64,000 nucleotides of DNA from Candidatus Heimdallarchaeota archaeon. Lineage in GTDB: Archaea > Asgardarchaeota > Heimdallarchaeia > Heimdallarchaeales > Heimdallarchaeaceae. The stretch lies in NCBI GenBank assembly GCA_030603365.1, contig JAUVXV010000003.1, positions 186,001-250,000 of the forward strand, in the 5' to 3' direction. Position numbers and translations under genes: made by a program. Position 1 is the first letter of the stretch. Every line of letters starts with the position of its first letter. The notes beneath the pieces are model-generated. The model had not been told where the DNA came from. It worked only from the letters and a program-made list of their open reading frames with translations, and did not search any database. Of this stretch, positions 17,259 through 26,531 are shown piece after piece.

Positions 17259-19238
17259 GTGCACAGTATACCTCCAACAATCCAAGAAGAGCTAGAAAGA
17301 CTACAATTAGTTGCTATTACTGGTAATTTTTTTGATTCATCAGAAGAGTTAAACACACTATTGGAGAGAAAAGAAATATCTTTTGAAGAAAAACTAAAAG
17401 TGAAATTATTTCAAAGTGAATTAATTGGAGGTTTAACCTCAATAGAACTAGACGAATATACTTACGAGGATGGATTGAAATTAGCAGAGGAAGTTGTGGA
17501 AAATATTGGAGAAATTGAAGATAAGTATCTGAAAGTTGATTCTCTCTTGATGCTAGGATATAGTCACTTTTATTTGAATAATTGGCAAAAAACAATGGAA
17601 ATGTTTGAACGATATAGTCCATTATTCAATGAACTTGAACCAACCAACAACATATTTTATATTAGACTAAAAGCAAAAAATTACATCTATGAAAGTATGA
17701 TACCTTTTCTACAGACCTATGTTGGGAAGATTGCTACAGAAGAAGAAAAAATAAAGGGTTTTCAGCTAATACAAGAGGGGGAAAAATTCTGTGAGAAAAA
17801 CAATCTGAAAGTCTATCAGATATCTTGTCTAAATAATATTTCAACTATCCAATACTGGTTAGGAGATTTAGAAGGTTCTTTGAAAACAAAACTAAAACTT
17901 GTTGAGACTGCAAAAAGTGTTGGAAATAAACTATACTATGCTTTTACTTTGAATATTCTAGCTGAAGCTTATTCTTCCATGAATGATTACAAGAAATCCT
18001 ATGACTTGCATAAAGAGAGATTGGTAATTGTTGAAGAATTAGGAATCAAATCAATGATAGCTAAATCTTACAGGAATATTGGATCATACAGCTTGACAAT
18101 TGGTGATTTTGATGAGGCTTTAGATTATTATTATCGTAGTCTAAAAATCTATCAAGATTTAGAAAACATTATTGGTGTTGCTTTTACTCAACAATATTGT
18201 GGATATGCTTTTTTTCTAAAAGGAAACTTTGAGAAAGCTCTAGAATACTATGACCAAGCTTTTCCTGTTTTGGAAGAAAAAAAACCTCAAAGTTGGCGGA
18301 TTATACTTTCAGATATAGCTTCTATTCTCATGCAAATAGGAGAATTAGACAAAGCTCTTGAATATCTTGAAAAATTAATGACGATTAATAAAGGTCTGCA
18401 GGATCAACATGGAATCTCTTTAGTACTCTCAGAGCAAGGAAAGATTTATTGGCAGAAAGGAATGAAAGAACAAGGATTAGATCTTATAGAAAGAAGTTTA
18501 GAAATTAGAAGAAAAATTGGTGATAAGGCTCGGGAAGCTGCAAGTTTATCATATTTGATTCAATTCAATATTGAGCTGAATAACGTTGAGGTGGCAAAGA
18601 AATACTTCAAAGATTTAGATTTGATAAACAAAGAAATAAGCAACATACATGTTAATCAATATCATAAATTTTCTGAAGCTCTTATCCTTAAGACAAGTGC
18701 TAATAATCGTGATAGGATTAAAGCTGAACTATTATTTGAGCAACTAATTGAAGAAGAAGCCAGTTATCCAGTTTTAGTTCAAGTGTTGCTTCATTTATGT
18801 GAATTACTTCTGGTTGATATGCGAAAAACTAGCAATACTGATTTACTCGAGAAAATTAACAAATATGTTGATATGCTTCAAGATTTATCAGATAAGAATA
18901 ATTCCCATATCCTTCTTGTTGAAACTCTGGGATTAAGAGCTCAGTTATCACTGCTGGAATTTGATGTAGAAACTGCAAGGTCTATTTTGCTCAAAGCACA
19001 GACAATAGCTCAAGAAAATGGTTTAGATGGATTTGTTCTAGACTTATTAAAGCAACAAGAAGACTTAACCAAACAGTCTATAAAACTTAGGGAACTAGAA
19101 CAAACCCAATCACCCATTTCCTCTAGAATGTCAGTGGTTAAGCTGGAAGATACTGTAGTTAATATACAAAAAGCTAGTTTAGCTAAAACAGTCTCAAGAG
19201 AAGAAGTTTCTAAGAAACTACTTTCTATACAAATATAG
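17259..19238 (+). CDS. TPR-repeat protein
   Basis: This is a helical protein of about 660 residues with at least eight tetratricopeptide repeats in the middle (for example S-Y-R-N-I-G-S-Y-S-L-T-I-G-D-F-D-E-A-L-D-Y-Y). The C-terminal helical part (L-L-E-F-D-V-E-T-A-R) is shared with the paralogue at 39372-41843. I chose the GTG at 17259 because a TATA-like sequence lies about 28 nt before it. An in-frame TTG at 17169 would add 30 residues that run through that box. The protein is probably a cytoplasmic scaffold. It lacks the longin/roadblock-like C-terminal domain of its paralogue and ends in a short tail. Confidence 0.82.
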   Translation: MHSIPPTIQEELERLQLVAITGNFFDSSEELNTLLERKEISFEEKLKVKLFQSELIGGLTSIELDEYTYEDGLKLAEEVVENIGEIEDKYLKVDSLLMLGYSHFYLNNWQKTMEMFERYSPLFNELEPTNNIFYIRLKAKNYIYESMIPFLQTYVGKIATEEEKIKGFQLIQEGEKFCEKNNLKVYQISCLNNISTIQYWLGDLEGSLKTKLKLVETAKSVGNKLYYAFTLNILAEAYSSMNDYKKSYDLHKERLVIVEELGIKSMIAKSYRNIGSYSLTIGDFDEALDYYYRSLKIYQDLENIIGVAFTQQYCGYAFFLKGNFEKALEYYDQAFPVLEEKKPQSWRIILSDIASILMQIGELDKALEYLEKLMTINKGLQDQHGISLVLSEQGKIYWQKGMKEQGLDLIERSLEIRRKIGDKAREAASLSYLIQFNIELNNVEVAKKYFKDLDLINKEISNIHVNQYHKFSEALILKTSANNRDRIKAELLFEQLIEEEASYPVLVQVLLHLCELLLVDMRKTSNTDLLEKINKYVDMLQDLSDKNNSHILLVETLGLRAQLSLLEFDVETARSILLKAQTIAQENGLDGFVLDLLKQQEDLTKQSIKLRELEQTQSPISSRMSVVKLEDTVVNIQKASLAKTVSREEVSKKLLSIQI

Positions 19239-19312
19239 TAAATGATTATCTGTAGATATTCACGCATTCATTTTTTCTGGAATACTGGAATGCTCCTGTT
19301 CATCGACTAATG

Positions 19313-19321
19313 CATATATTA
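19313..19321 (+). promoter_or_regulatory. TATA box of a small gene
   Basis: CATATATTA is centred 26 nt before the ATG at 19343. This is the spacing expected for a leaderless archaeal transcript and supports the small ORF as a real gene. Confidence 0.5.
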
Positions 19322-19342
19322 AGCAAAAAGTCCGTATAGCTC

Positions 19343-19615
19343 ATGACAGCAATAATGAAGAAAGAAAATCTGAAAAATAGATTACTAAAGGAATATCATT
19401 CTCTGAAAAACTTCATGAACTTTAGCTCTACTGATGAAGAATCCATTATCTCTCTATTGGAACATTTAGCTGAAAATCTGTTTTACACTGAAAACTCATC
19501 ATGTTATCGAAAGAATCTGAAAAACTACAATAACTATCAAATTAAGAATGATCTAAAACAGGAAAGGAATAGTGCTCTCTATACTCTTGTATTACACAAA
19601 GGTTTGTTTTTCTAA
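19343..19615 (+). CDS. Small charged protein, function unknown
   Basis: The 90-residue ORF encodes a charged, probably helical protein rich in Lys, Asn and Glu, with two cysteines and no membrane segment. It resembles nothing I know. Support for its being real is a well-placed TATA box (19313-19321), an ATG start and a T-rich tract right after the stop (19613-19631). It follows the TPR gene by 104 nt on the same strand but has its own promoter. Confidence 0.45.
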   Translation: MTAIMKKENLKNRLLKEYHSLKNFMNFSSTDEESIISLLEHLAENLFYTENSSCYRKNLKNYNNYQIKNDLKQERNSALYTLVLHKGLFF

Positions 19616-19705
19616 TTTTTTCTTTTTTTTCTCAAAAAAGCACTTACAATCTTTATACTCTAACCATTATAGAGGAAAGAAAACTGGAAGTCTGGAGATT
19701 CCAGA

Positions 19706-20905
19706 TCAATTCTTTGCTTTCTTGTTCCTAAGACGTTTATGAAGAACAACTAGAAGGATAATTGAAGGTATAAACATTACGAATTCATATTTTATTCTTT
19801 CCAGTATTTCATTCAATGGATACGGATCAGTAGCTTGAGCATCGCCATCTATTGGATAAGGTTTTTTACTATTCCATTCAGACCAGTAGTTCCCTTCCTC
19901 TGTTTCTTCTTCATACCAGGTATTGTTTATTTCATCATCTTTCGCTTGCGATGTACCATCAAGATTATTGTCAATGAAAGAGTTATGATGAATGATGTTG
20001 TTATCAGCCCAAGCATTTAAAGAAATGCCATATTCTCCGTTTTCTTGCAAAAAGTTATAGGTAAGAAGACAATAATCAGAAGACCATAAACTAATCCCCA
20101 GGTCATTGTTTTTGCAGGTATTTTCAGTCAAAGTAGTAGTAAAGGAATCACTCTGATAGATACCGTACCTTTCGTTATTATTACAAATATTATTCATTAT
20201 TGTTGCACTGGAGGATTGCCACAACCAGATGCCATCACTGTTGTTACTACATGTATTATTTGTTACTGTCACCCCAGAGGAAGTATACAGATTGATACCA
20301 TATAATCCGTTATCATTACAAATGTTCTTGGTTACTGTTGCACTAGAAGAGGAACCACTTAGTATGATACCATCAAAGCTGTTATCATTGCAAATGTTCT
20401 TGGTTACTGTTGCACTAGAAGAATGGCGTAACCAGATGCCATTACTGTTGTTACTACAAGTATTATTTGCTATCGTCGCTCCAGAGGAATAGTATAGATC
20501 GATACCAGACCTGTTGTTGTTATTACAAGTGTTTTCTATTATGGCAGTCGTTCCTTCAGCAGTATTGTTAATGACAATACCGCTATAATCTGAATCTACA
20601 TAGCAGTTACGAATAACGAAAAATTTAGTTGTATCATTAATAGTGATACCTTTGTCATTAGAGGTAGTTATATTAAAATTTTCAATAATGTATGGTTCTT
20701 CAATTGTTCCTGAACCAGAGAAACCATAATCGCTAAAATTCCCATCATGAGTAATTACTATCGGTTCATGTGGTACTAGAGCTAGAATTGTAGGTTCTTT
20801 GATATGTTCCTGCTTAATTCTAGTGTTTCTTCCTTCTATTTGCACAGTAAATGATGAAAGAAGTATTCCGATAGCAATTATTCCTATGATCATGCTTTTT
20901 TTCAT
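19706..20905 (-). CDS. NosD-like right-handed beta-helix surface protein
   Basis: The 399-residue protein has an N-terminal signal peptide (about 1-23), then I-T-H-D-G-N-F-S-D-Y-G-F-S-G-S-G-T, a common lead-in of archaeal NosD/PbH1 proteins. About nine 23-24-residue coils follow, each with the pattern N-x-x-x-N-N-x-x-G-I-x-L. The end is a membrane anchor (F-V-M-F-I-P-S-I-I-L-L-V-V-L) with a basic tail. It is therefore held on the outside of the cell. Such helices often bind or process polysaccharides, but no catalytic residues can be assigned. Several coils repeat nearly word for word in DNA (around 20309 and 20381). Confidence 0.85.
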   Translation of the reverse strand: MKKSMIIGIIAIGILLSSFTVQIEGRNTRIKQEHIKEPTILALVPHEPIVITHDGNFSDYGFSGSGTIEEPYIIENFNITTSNDKGITINDTTKFFVIRNCYVDSDYSGIVINNTAEGTTAIIENTCNNNNRSGIDLYYSSGATIANNTCSNNSNGIWLRHSSSATVTKNICNDNSFDGIILSGSSSSATVTKNICNDNGLYGINLYTSSGVTVTNNTCSNNSDGIWLWQSSSATIMNNICNNNERYGIYQSDSFTTTLTENTCKNNDLGISLWSSDYCLLTYNFLQENGEYGISLNAWADNNIIHHNSFIDNNLDGTSQAKDDEINNTWYEEETEEGNYWSEWNSKKPYPIDGDAQATDPYPLNEILERIKYEFVMFIPSIILLVVLHKRLRNKKAKN

Positions 20906-21045
20906 TTCTTTTCCCTAAAGATGTACAAATCAATCTATACTAATAAGTATACCGGGAATGAGATTTGAATTTTAAGCTATCTTTCTTCTTTGTTGTTTTT
21001 TACACATTTATCCCTTACTAATAACCTCTTTTACATAAAAAAAAG

Positions 21046-22383
21046 CTAGAACATTTTGTATGACTCTAAAGTGACCTTAATTGAATGATTATATAGTTTT
21101 TTGCAGAAAGCTTCAGCTAATATCGGTTTATCTATAATCCTTCCGAAGGTTATGCTCATCTTATCCTTGAAGCTTACAACACCAATTCTTACCTTGTTTA
21201 CTGGACTAGGACCAACTATTATATCAAAGTGTTCTATATGCTTTTCAAAATCTCTTGGAAGTTTTTGTAATCCTAAATTAGATAGTATTCCTCCATATTT
21301 CGGCGTTCGAACAAAATAATATCCATGTCTTGCAAAGAAACGTTTTACCTGAAAAGGAGTAATTTTCATAATTGGCGAACTGAGATTACGAATGTTTTGT
21401 GCAATTTTTTGTTGAAATCTTTCCGGTTTTACATCCTCTCGCAATTGGTCTTCAACAATACCAATTATTTTCTTAAAATCAAGTTGCTCTTTCCTAGGAT
21501 CTATATTTAGAGTTGTAAGTAGTGAGAATATTCTCATGGTTTTTGAGGGGAAGATTCTTCTCAGATCTACTGAGATATTGATACGAATAGGTTTAATTTT
21601 CTTTTTAATATTGTATAAATTCTGCTGAATCTCTCTTAATGAATCTAAGTAAACAGCTGTCAGAAAAACGGATATTGAGATATTGTATTCTTTTGCCTTC
21701 TTTCTGATTTCTTCAACAGAAATAATAGCTCTGGTTATGTGAAAAACACCAGTTTTCACTGTTTTAAGAGGAATATTGAAGCTTTTTCCTTTATGTTTCA
21801 AGGGTTTTTCCTTCATTTTTTTGATATAGTTCAAATCAAAAGCATTTTCAAATTCCTCATTTATTATTTCATCATCTGGACAAAAGAGTTTTCCCCAGTC
21901 ACAGTTATTGTTGAGTTTTAATTTTAGGTATGAAGAGATTATTGATTTGAAAAAGGTCATAGAACCTGTACCATCTGTTAAAGCATGATGAAATTCAATT
22001 GCAAGACGTTTTTGATTTACAAAGATTCTGTAAAGAAGTCTGTTCTTGCCCAAAGGAATGTATTGGTTAGTATATTGCACTTCTGGTAATATTTCAGGTG
22101 TAGAAAGATTAGTTACCCATTTTCCCCAAAAGAATCCTTTGTTGATACTAGCTCTAAAGAAAGGAAAACGAGGAAGAATCTCGATAATTGCTTGTTTGAG
22201 AATTTGTTTATCAATTTCTTCTTTGAAATCCACTGATAATCTATAAACAACAGGTACTCTCTTATTGGCAAGCAAACTGAAACCTGTTGCAGCATTGTCT
22301 AGTTTGAACTTACTTTTTGCAGTGGATTCAACACCCAATGTGATATTCACAGGTTCCTGACCTTTGACAACTAGTTCACTCAT
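21046..22383 (-). CDS. Acyltransferase of the condensation/alcohol acetyltransferase fold
   Basis: The 445-residue protein contains H-H-A-L-T-D-G (132-138), the HHxxxDG catalytic motif of CoA-dependent acyltransferases in the chloramphenicol acetyltransferase superfamily. R-F-P-F-F-R-A-S-I lies about 55 residues before it, as in alcohol acetyltransferase-like and condensation-domain proteins. It would join an acyl group to an alcohol or amine. There is no carrier-protein or peptide synthetase gene nearby, so a free-standing lipid or small-molecule acyltransferase is more likely than a peptide synthetase part. It is divergent from a GNAT gene. Confidence 0.75.
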   Translation of the reverse strand: MSELVVKGQEPVNITLGVESTAKSKFKLDNAATGFSLLANKRVPVVYRLSVDFKEEIDKQILKQAIIEILPRFPFFRASINKGFFWGKWVTNLSTPEILPEVQYTNQYIPLGKNRLLYRIFVNQKRLAIEFHHALTDGTGSMTFFKSIISSYLKLKLNNNCDWGKLFCPDDEIINEEFENAFDLNYIKKMKEKPLKHKGKSFNIPLKTVKTGVFHITRAIISVEEIRKKAKEYNISISVFLTAVYLDSLREIQQNLYNIKKKIKPIRINISVDLRRIFPSKTMRIFSLLTTLNIDPRKEQLDFKKIIGIVEDQLREDVKPERFQQKIAQNIRNLSSPIMKITPFQVKRFFARHGYYFVRTPKYGGILSNLGLQKLPRDFEKHIEHFDIIVGPSPVNKVRIGVVSFKDKMSITFGRIIDKPILAEAFCKKLYNHSIKVTLESYKMF

Positions 22384-22472
22384 TTAACCTCTTGATTCCA
22401 ATTAAACTATGCTACATTGATTTTTATTATATTGCTAGAAACGATTATAAGTGTCAAAGGTTCTCAACTCGC

Positions 22473-23366
22473 ATGTCAGAATATGAAATCAAACCATATG
22501 ATGAATCGTATATTGAAAAACAAGTTGAAATTGGAAACTATTTTGCTGAGAAATGGATAGCTTATGGTCAATCCTCTGTAGAACAAGTTAAAGCGAACTA
22601 TGCAAGAGACACCTTCGATTCTGAAACAAGACTTTATTGTTTCAAAGGAGAGGAGATGGTTGGATTTATTGGTGCAAATATTGTTGATGTTGAGGAGGAA
22701 AAAATCAAGAGAGCTCAAACACGTTTAGCTTTTGTCCTTCCAGGAAATGAGGGGGCATTTAGTTTATTGTATGATCAGTTACTAGAAGTTCTTAAAAAGA
22801 AAGGGGTAAATGAAATCGAGACTCCACAAACTGTTCTGAATGACAATTATTACGAATTAGCAGAAAAACTAGGTTTTTCCAAAACACGTACAATTACAGA
22901 AATTTTCTTGGGTGATCCTGCAAAAGCTATACCATTTGAGACAGAATATCCTTTACTAGATTATAATCATGAAACTGATGAAGAACAAATAAAGAAACAA
23001 CTTGGTGAAACATATCCAAATCTAGAGGGAGAAGTGTTAGATAATTATGTCAACAGAATGGCTGAAAACGAGAATCTTCTCAGCTATCGAGTTATCAAGA
23101 AGGATGAGGAAATTATCGCTTATTGTGCATCTACATCAACACAAACAGCAAAAATGGCTCAAGTCTCTCTATTAATCGGTAAAAGTTCTGATTTGAAGAA
23201 ACATCTAGTTTCCGATGCCCTATCAGTAATGAAAGAAAAGGGATTCAATCAAGTAGTTGTTTATCTTAATCCAGAAACACCTGTTGAGAAAGAGGAATCC
23301 GAAGATTTCATTGCTATTGGTTTTGAAAGCGTTGCTAAATACGATATTCTAACCAAAAAGTTGTAA
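22473..23366 (+). CDS. GNAT-type acetyltransferase, probably two domains
   Basis: I took the ATG at 22473 (M-S-E-Y-E-I-K-P-Y-D). The in-frame extension back to 22392 is low-complexity and overlaps the promoter region. The 297-residue protein has a GNAT-like N-terminal half (F-K-G-E-E-M-V-G-F-I-G-A, then a helix and N-D-N-Y-Y-E-L-A-E-K-L-G-F). A second half (residues about 150-297) is of similar size and plan, with I-I-A-Y-C-A-S and E-D-F-I-A-I-G-F. Such proteins acetylate amines with acetyl-CoA. The substrate is unknown. Confidence 0.7.
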   Translation: MSEYEIKPYDESYIEKQVEIGNYFAEKWIAYGQSSVEQVKANYARDTFDSETRLYCFKGEEMVGFIGANIVDVEEEKIKRAQTRLAFVLPGNEGAFSLLYDQLLEVLKKKGVNEIETPQTVLNDNYYELAEKLGFSKTRTITEIFLGDPAKAIPFETEYPLLDYNHETDEEQIKKQLGETYPNLEGEVLDNYVNRMAENENLLSYRVIKKDEEIIAYCASTSTQTAKMAQVSLLIGKSSDLKKHLVSDALSVMKEKGFNQVVVYLNPETPVEKEESEDFIAIGFESVAKYDILTKKL

Positions 23367-23376
23367 AAATATTAAT

Positions 23377-23401
23377 GGAGTTAAAGGTTATACTTAACTC
23401 C
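23377..23401. terminator. Hairpin at convergent gene ends
   Basis: GGAGTTAA (23377-23384) and TTAACTCC (23394-23401) form a perfect 8-bp stem with a 9-nt loop. It overlaps the last codons of the dehydrogenase and lies 10 nt after the GNAT stop codon. Confidence 0.5.
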
Positions 23402-24325
23402 AGTTAATTCCTCGGAAACTTCCCAAAATTGTTTTCCTATTTTTTCATTTCTTGATCTTTTATTAGAGGGTTTTACAATTGGATACCCTTTTAAGTGCAA
23501 GAATTTTTCTGGACTGTAATATTCTCCTCCCTTTGCATCTGGATCAAAAGCGGCTCTTAATTGAGGTAAAACCCCCATATCAACAGTTTGTGAGAAGAAG
23601 ATGTTCATAAAATTCCAGAACCTTATCTGACCCTTGGATTCATCTATCGCTCCACCGGCTGTTTGTAAGTTGGTTCTAGTCCAACCAGGATGGGCAACAA
23701 TACTCAAGACCTGACTACCTTTTTCTTCTAATCTTCTATTTAATTCATAACCAAAATATAGGCTAGCTATCTTACTATTACTATAAGCGCTAAGTTTGTT
23801 GTATCGTCCTTTCTCACTGTTCAGATTCTTGAAATTGATTTTACCAAATCTGTGTCCCATACTCGCTATAGATACAACTCTAGAATTCTCTGTTTTTTCT
23901 AGAAAATTCATCAGTAATCCAGTTAGCGCAAAATGACCAAAGTGGTTAGCTGCCATGTGCAGTTCAAAACCATCTTCAGTTGTAACTTTAGGAGCAAACA
24001 TTACTCCTGCATTATTAAAGAGAATATCCAGCTTGTCATGTTTTCTTATAAATTCCTTGACAAATTCTTTTACAGATGATTGTTTGGACAAATCAATTTG
24101 CATGATTTCAAGTGATGCTTTGGGATTTTCCTTTAATATCTCTGATTTTGCTTTATCTGCTTTTTCGAGGTTTCTGCATGCCATAACAATGTGAGGTTTT
24201 TTACTAGCTAATACTCGAGTGATTTCATATCCCAAACCACTATTAGCTCCTGTAATTATTATTATTTTTCCAGATAAATCAGGAATATTCTCTGCTGTCC
24301 ATCTCTCTTTGTTCTTTCTAATCAT
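23381..24325 (-). CDS. Short-chain dehydrogenase/reductase
   Basis: The 314-residue protein has the SDR signatures: nucleotide-binding T-G-A-N-S-G-L-G (20-27), N-N-A-G-V (about 103-107), and catalytic Ser (in V-V-S-I-A-S-M-G) with Y-S-N-S-K. The closest known look-alikes are retinol dehydrogenase/WW-oxidoreductase type enzymes, which act on lipid-like alcohols or ketones with NAD(P). It converges on the GNAT gene with a 14-nt gap. The substrate cannot be read from the sequence. Confidence 0.88.
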   Translation of the reverse strand: MIRKNKERWTAENIPDLSGKIIIITGANSGLGYEITRVLASKKPHIVMACRNLEKADKAKSEILKENPKASLEIMQIDLSKQSSVKEFVKEFIRKHDKLDILFNNAGVMFAPKVTTEDGFELHMAANHFGHFALTGLLMNFLEKTENSRVVSIASMGHRFGKINFKNLNSEKGRYNKLSAYSNSKIASLYFGYELNRRLEEKGSQVLSIVAHPGWTRTNLQTAGGAIDESKGQIRFWNFMNIFFSQTVDMGVLPQLRAAFDPDAKGGEYYSPEKFLHLKGYPIVKPSNKRSRNEKIGKQFWEVSEELTGVKYNL

Positions 24326-24412
24326 TCTTCATTCCCCATTGTACTATAGAACTACTTCAATGGAATGATTTGTAATTTGTTTGATATAAAAATGTCTCCA
24401 AACATAGCAAGA

Positions 24413-24420
24413 TTTATTTC
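24413..24420 (+). promoter_or_regulatory. TATA box of the phosphoesterase gene
   Basis: TTTATTTC is centred 27 nt before the ATG at 24443. This supports that start and a leaderless transcript. Confidence 0.45.
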
Positions 24421-24442
24421 TAAATATGTTAACTTGATAATA

Positions 24443-25750
24443 ATGTATTCGAAATCTCAACGCATTACAGTATTTATATTGGTATTATTAGTCTCAAATT
24501 CTTTCGCAATTCTCGATATGAGTTCCTCTAAAATTGCTCCTTCAGATCAGATTGAGGAGATACCAGTTCTAGATGTAATTAATGCGACTTCATCAACAGA
24601 GTATTTTAACGAGACAAGTCAATACAGATATGATTTAGTTACAAGACCTATTGATTTAATCTTATATCCTAACAAGGGTAATCCAAAGATCGTAAGTTTT
24701 GAAGAGAGTTTTGAGATAGTGGTAGATGCAGCATCTGACACAACCAGCTGGTTATTTCATTTGAAAGAAGAAGGAACAACAGTTGCAATTAACATTCTAA
24801 ACTCTAGTTTTGTGATTGATAAGTGGTACTTTGATGTTGAACCTAATATTGATGTTACTGGACTATTTGATCTTCAACTTAACTGTAGTGCAGGTAACGA
24901 TTATCAAACTCATGCTGTGAAAATTGTGGAACAGAAGACATATCCTTTCAATTTTGTACATATTTCTGACAGTCATTTTCCATCTTATGATATCTACAAT
25001 ACAACAGATATCAATCTGAAATTGATTCAAGAAATCAAACAACAAGATGTTGATTTTGCTATATTTACTGGGGATCTAATTGAAGGAGCAAGTGCTCGAA
25101 TGTTTGTTGATCCAGTGACAGGTTTGTCACTTGCAGCAAGTGTGCAAATTAGACTAGGCCTTTGGGCTTTTGATTTGTTGGATTTACCAGTTTTTATTAT
25201 TGGTGGAAATCATGATCTTGATTCATCTAAACCTCTCCCTGATGATCCACCAGTTGAGTGGAAGAAGTATCTAGGTACCTATCCTATTCTAGCTTTCAAT
25301 TACATAGACTGGTCTTTTCTTGGATATAGTGTAACAAGAACTGGATTAAGTGAGAGTCATCTTAATGATGTAAAAGATATTCTAAATAACATAAGTAGAA
25401 GTCCAAATGTGATGTTCTATCATTCAGATTACCTTAGTCAAGCTACTAATCTTAGGAAATCATACAACATAGAAATTATGCTTTATGGACATGAACATAA
25501 TTATGAACAGTACGTAAGTAAGAACACTCTTTACTACTGCCAATCAGCTATGTTTTATAATGAATCAACTATTTTCACAGTGTTAAACTCAACTGCAATC
25601 TCCTTGAATGGAACCCATTATGATTTTACACCGCTATTAGTCTATCCAGATCCTGAGACTCCAACTGAAACAGCGAATATAATGTTGATAGCTCTATTAC
25701 CCGTGCTTATCCTCTTATCAATCATCAGAAGAAAAAAAAATGATTTTTAG
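24443..25750 (+). CDS. Secreted, membrane-anchored metallophosphoesterase
   Basis: From the ATG at 24443 the 435-residue protein starts with a signal peptide (R-I-T-V-F-I-L-V-L-L-V-S-N-S). An upstream ATG at 24365 would bury it. After a beta-rich region come the metal-site blocks of calcineurin-like phosphoesterases: H-I-S-D-S-H-F (D-x-H), F-T-G-D-L-I (G-D), G-G-N-H-D (G-N-H-D), Y-H-S-D and Y-G-H-E-H-N. A C-terminal membrane helix with a basic tail holds it to the cell. It would hydrolyse phosphate esters outside the cytoplasm; the natural substrate is unknown. Confidence 0.85.
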   Translation: MYSKSQRITVFILVLLVSNSFAILDMSSSKIAPSDQIEEIPVLDVINATSSTEYFNETSQYRYDLVTRPIDLILYPNKGNPKIVSFEESFEIVVDAASDTTSWLFHLKEEGTTVAINILNSSFVIDKWYFDVEPNIDVTGLFDLQLNCSAGNDYQTHAVKIVEQKTYPFNFVHISDSHFPSYDIYNTTDINLKLIQEIKQQDVDFAIFTGDLIEGASARMFVDPVTGLSLAASVQIRLGLWAFDLLDLPVFIIGGNHDLDSSKPLPDDPPVEWKKYLGTYPILAFNYIDWSFLGYSVTRTGLSESHLNDVKDILNNISRSPNVMFYHSDYLSQATNLRKSYNIEIMLYGHEHNYEQYVSKNTLYYCQSAMFYNESTIFTVLNSTAISLNGTHYDFTPLLVYPDPETPTETANIMLIALLPVLILLSIIRRKKNDF

Positions 25751-25868
25751 ATAGTTATTGTGCTCAATATAAATCTCATAGGAAATAACCACTAACCTTA
25801 GATAATTATGAAAGTATAATTAAGTCAAAGGAAAAACAAATATTAATGCTCAATCGGAATATATCATA

Positions 25869-26396
25869 ATGCCCTTTACTCCTATCCATCTCGGTTTTGC
25901 TATTTTTCTTTTTAGTGTTTTACCCTTTATGGATCCTATTGCCTTATTGATTGGAACTGTAATAATTGATCTCGAACCGATATTTTATTTGATAACTGGT
26001 ATAGGGCAGATGCATGGAATTATGCATAGTACCTTAGGAGTATTGGTTTTCTTCATTCCTACATCATTCATTAGCTGGTTATGTTACAAGTTTGTAAAAT
26101 TGGAAAAGTACTTTCCGAAATTCAATATTTATATTTCACTTCTCTCAGGAATTATTGGTTTATTTTCTCATGTAATTTTTGATGGAATTCTTTATTCCGA
26201 AATTATGTTCTTGTATCCTTTTTCAATGCAAGCAGGAATGCTTCATAATATAATTCCTTATTCAGCTGTTTATTGGATTTTAGGTATTATGTTTATAGTT
26301 GGGATGTTAATACTTGGGTTGCGTTATTATTTGAGATATTTACAAAAAAAGAAATCTGCAGAACAATCAGACCTTATTAGAAGGAAGGACGACTAA
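25869..26396 (+). CDS. Membrane protein of the DUF4184/YdjM-like type
   Basis: The 175-residue protein begins M-P-F-T-P-I-H-L-G-F, a signature of DUF4184 and related membrane-bound metal-dependent hydrolase-like proteins. It has four or five membrane segments and further conserved polar residues (D-L-E-P, H-G-I-M-H-S, F-S-H-V-I-F-D). These His and Asp residues suggest a metal site at the membrane. The role is not established. It stands alone between two plus-strand genes. Confidence 0.65.
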   Translation: MPFTPIHLGFAIFLFSVLPFMDPIALLIGTVIIDLEPIFYLITGIGQMHGIMHSTLGVLVFFIPTSFISWLCYKFVKLEKYFPKFNIYISLLSGIIGLFSHVIFDGILYSEIMFLYPFSMQAGMLHNIIPYSAVYWILGIMFIVGMLILGLRYYLRYLQKKKSAEQSDLIRRKDD

Positions 26397-26399
26397 TTA

Positions 26400-26510
26400 G
26401 CTCTATCCTACCTTATTAGATGATTCCTTTTCGGAATGAACCCCTTTTTGGAAGCTCCTACCTTTGTTTCGAGTGGAGCACTGTGTAGATGCTCACAAGA
26501 TTTTTAGAAG
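26400..26510. other. GC-richer intergenic stretch with small hairpins
   Basis: About 43% G+C over 26401-26500 stands out from the AT-rich surroundings. Short stems are visible: ATTCC/GGAAT (26423-26427 with 26433-26437) and GAGCA/TGCTC (26476-26480 with 26490-26494). It may be the 3' untranslated region of the membrane protein gene or a small RNA. The TATA-like GATTTTTAG of the next gene lies at its end. Confidence 0.25.
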
Positions 26511-26531
26511 CTTTACTTTACTTTTAACCTA

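Noticed and set aside
19706..20905. A CRISPR-like array suggested by short repeated DNA words in this region.
   Set aside because: The repeats are in frame and encode the coils of a beta-helix protein; there are no constant spacers or cas genes.
21046..22383. A nonribosomal peptide synthetase condensation domain.
   Set aside because: The HHxxxDG motif fits, but no adenylation, carrier or thioesterase domain is nearby. A free acyltransferase is more likely.
22392..22472. A 27-residue extension of the GNAT protein.
   Set aside because: It is compositionally unlike the rest (Tyr/Ile-rich) and covers the likely promoter. The ATG at 22473 begins the conserved part.
26400..26510. A tRNA or C/D box RNA gene.
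   Set aside because: The cloverleaf and the T-loop consensus are absent. A partial C box (GATGA) lacks a matching D box.
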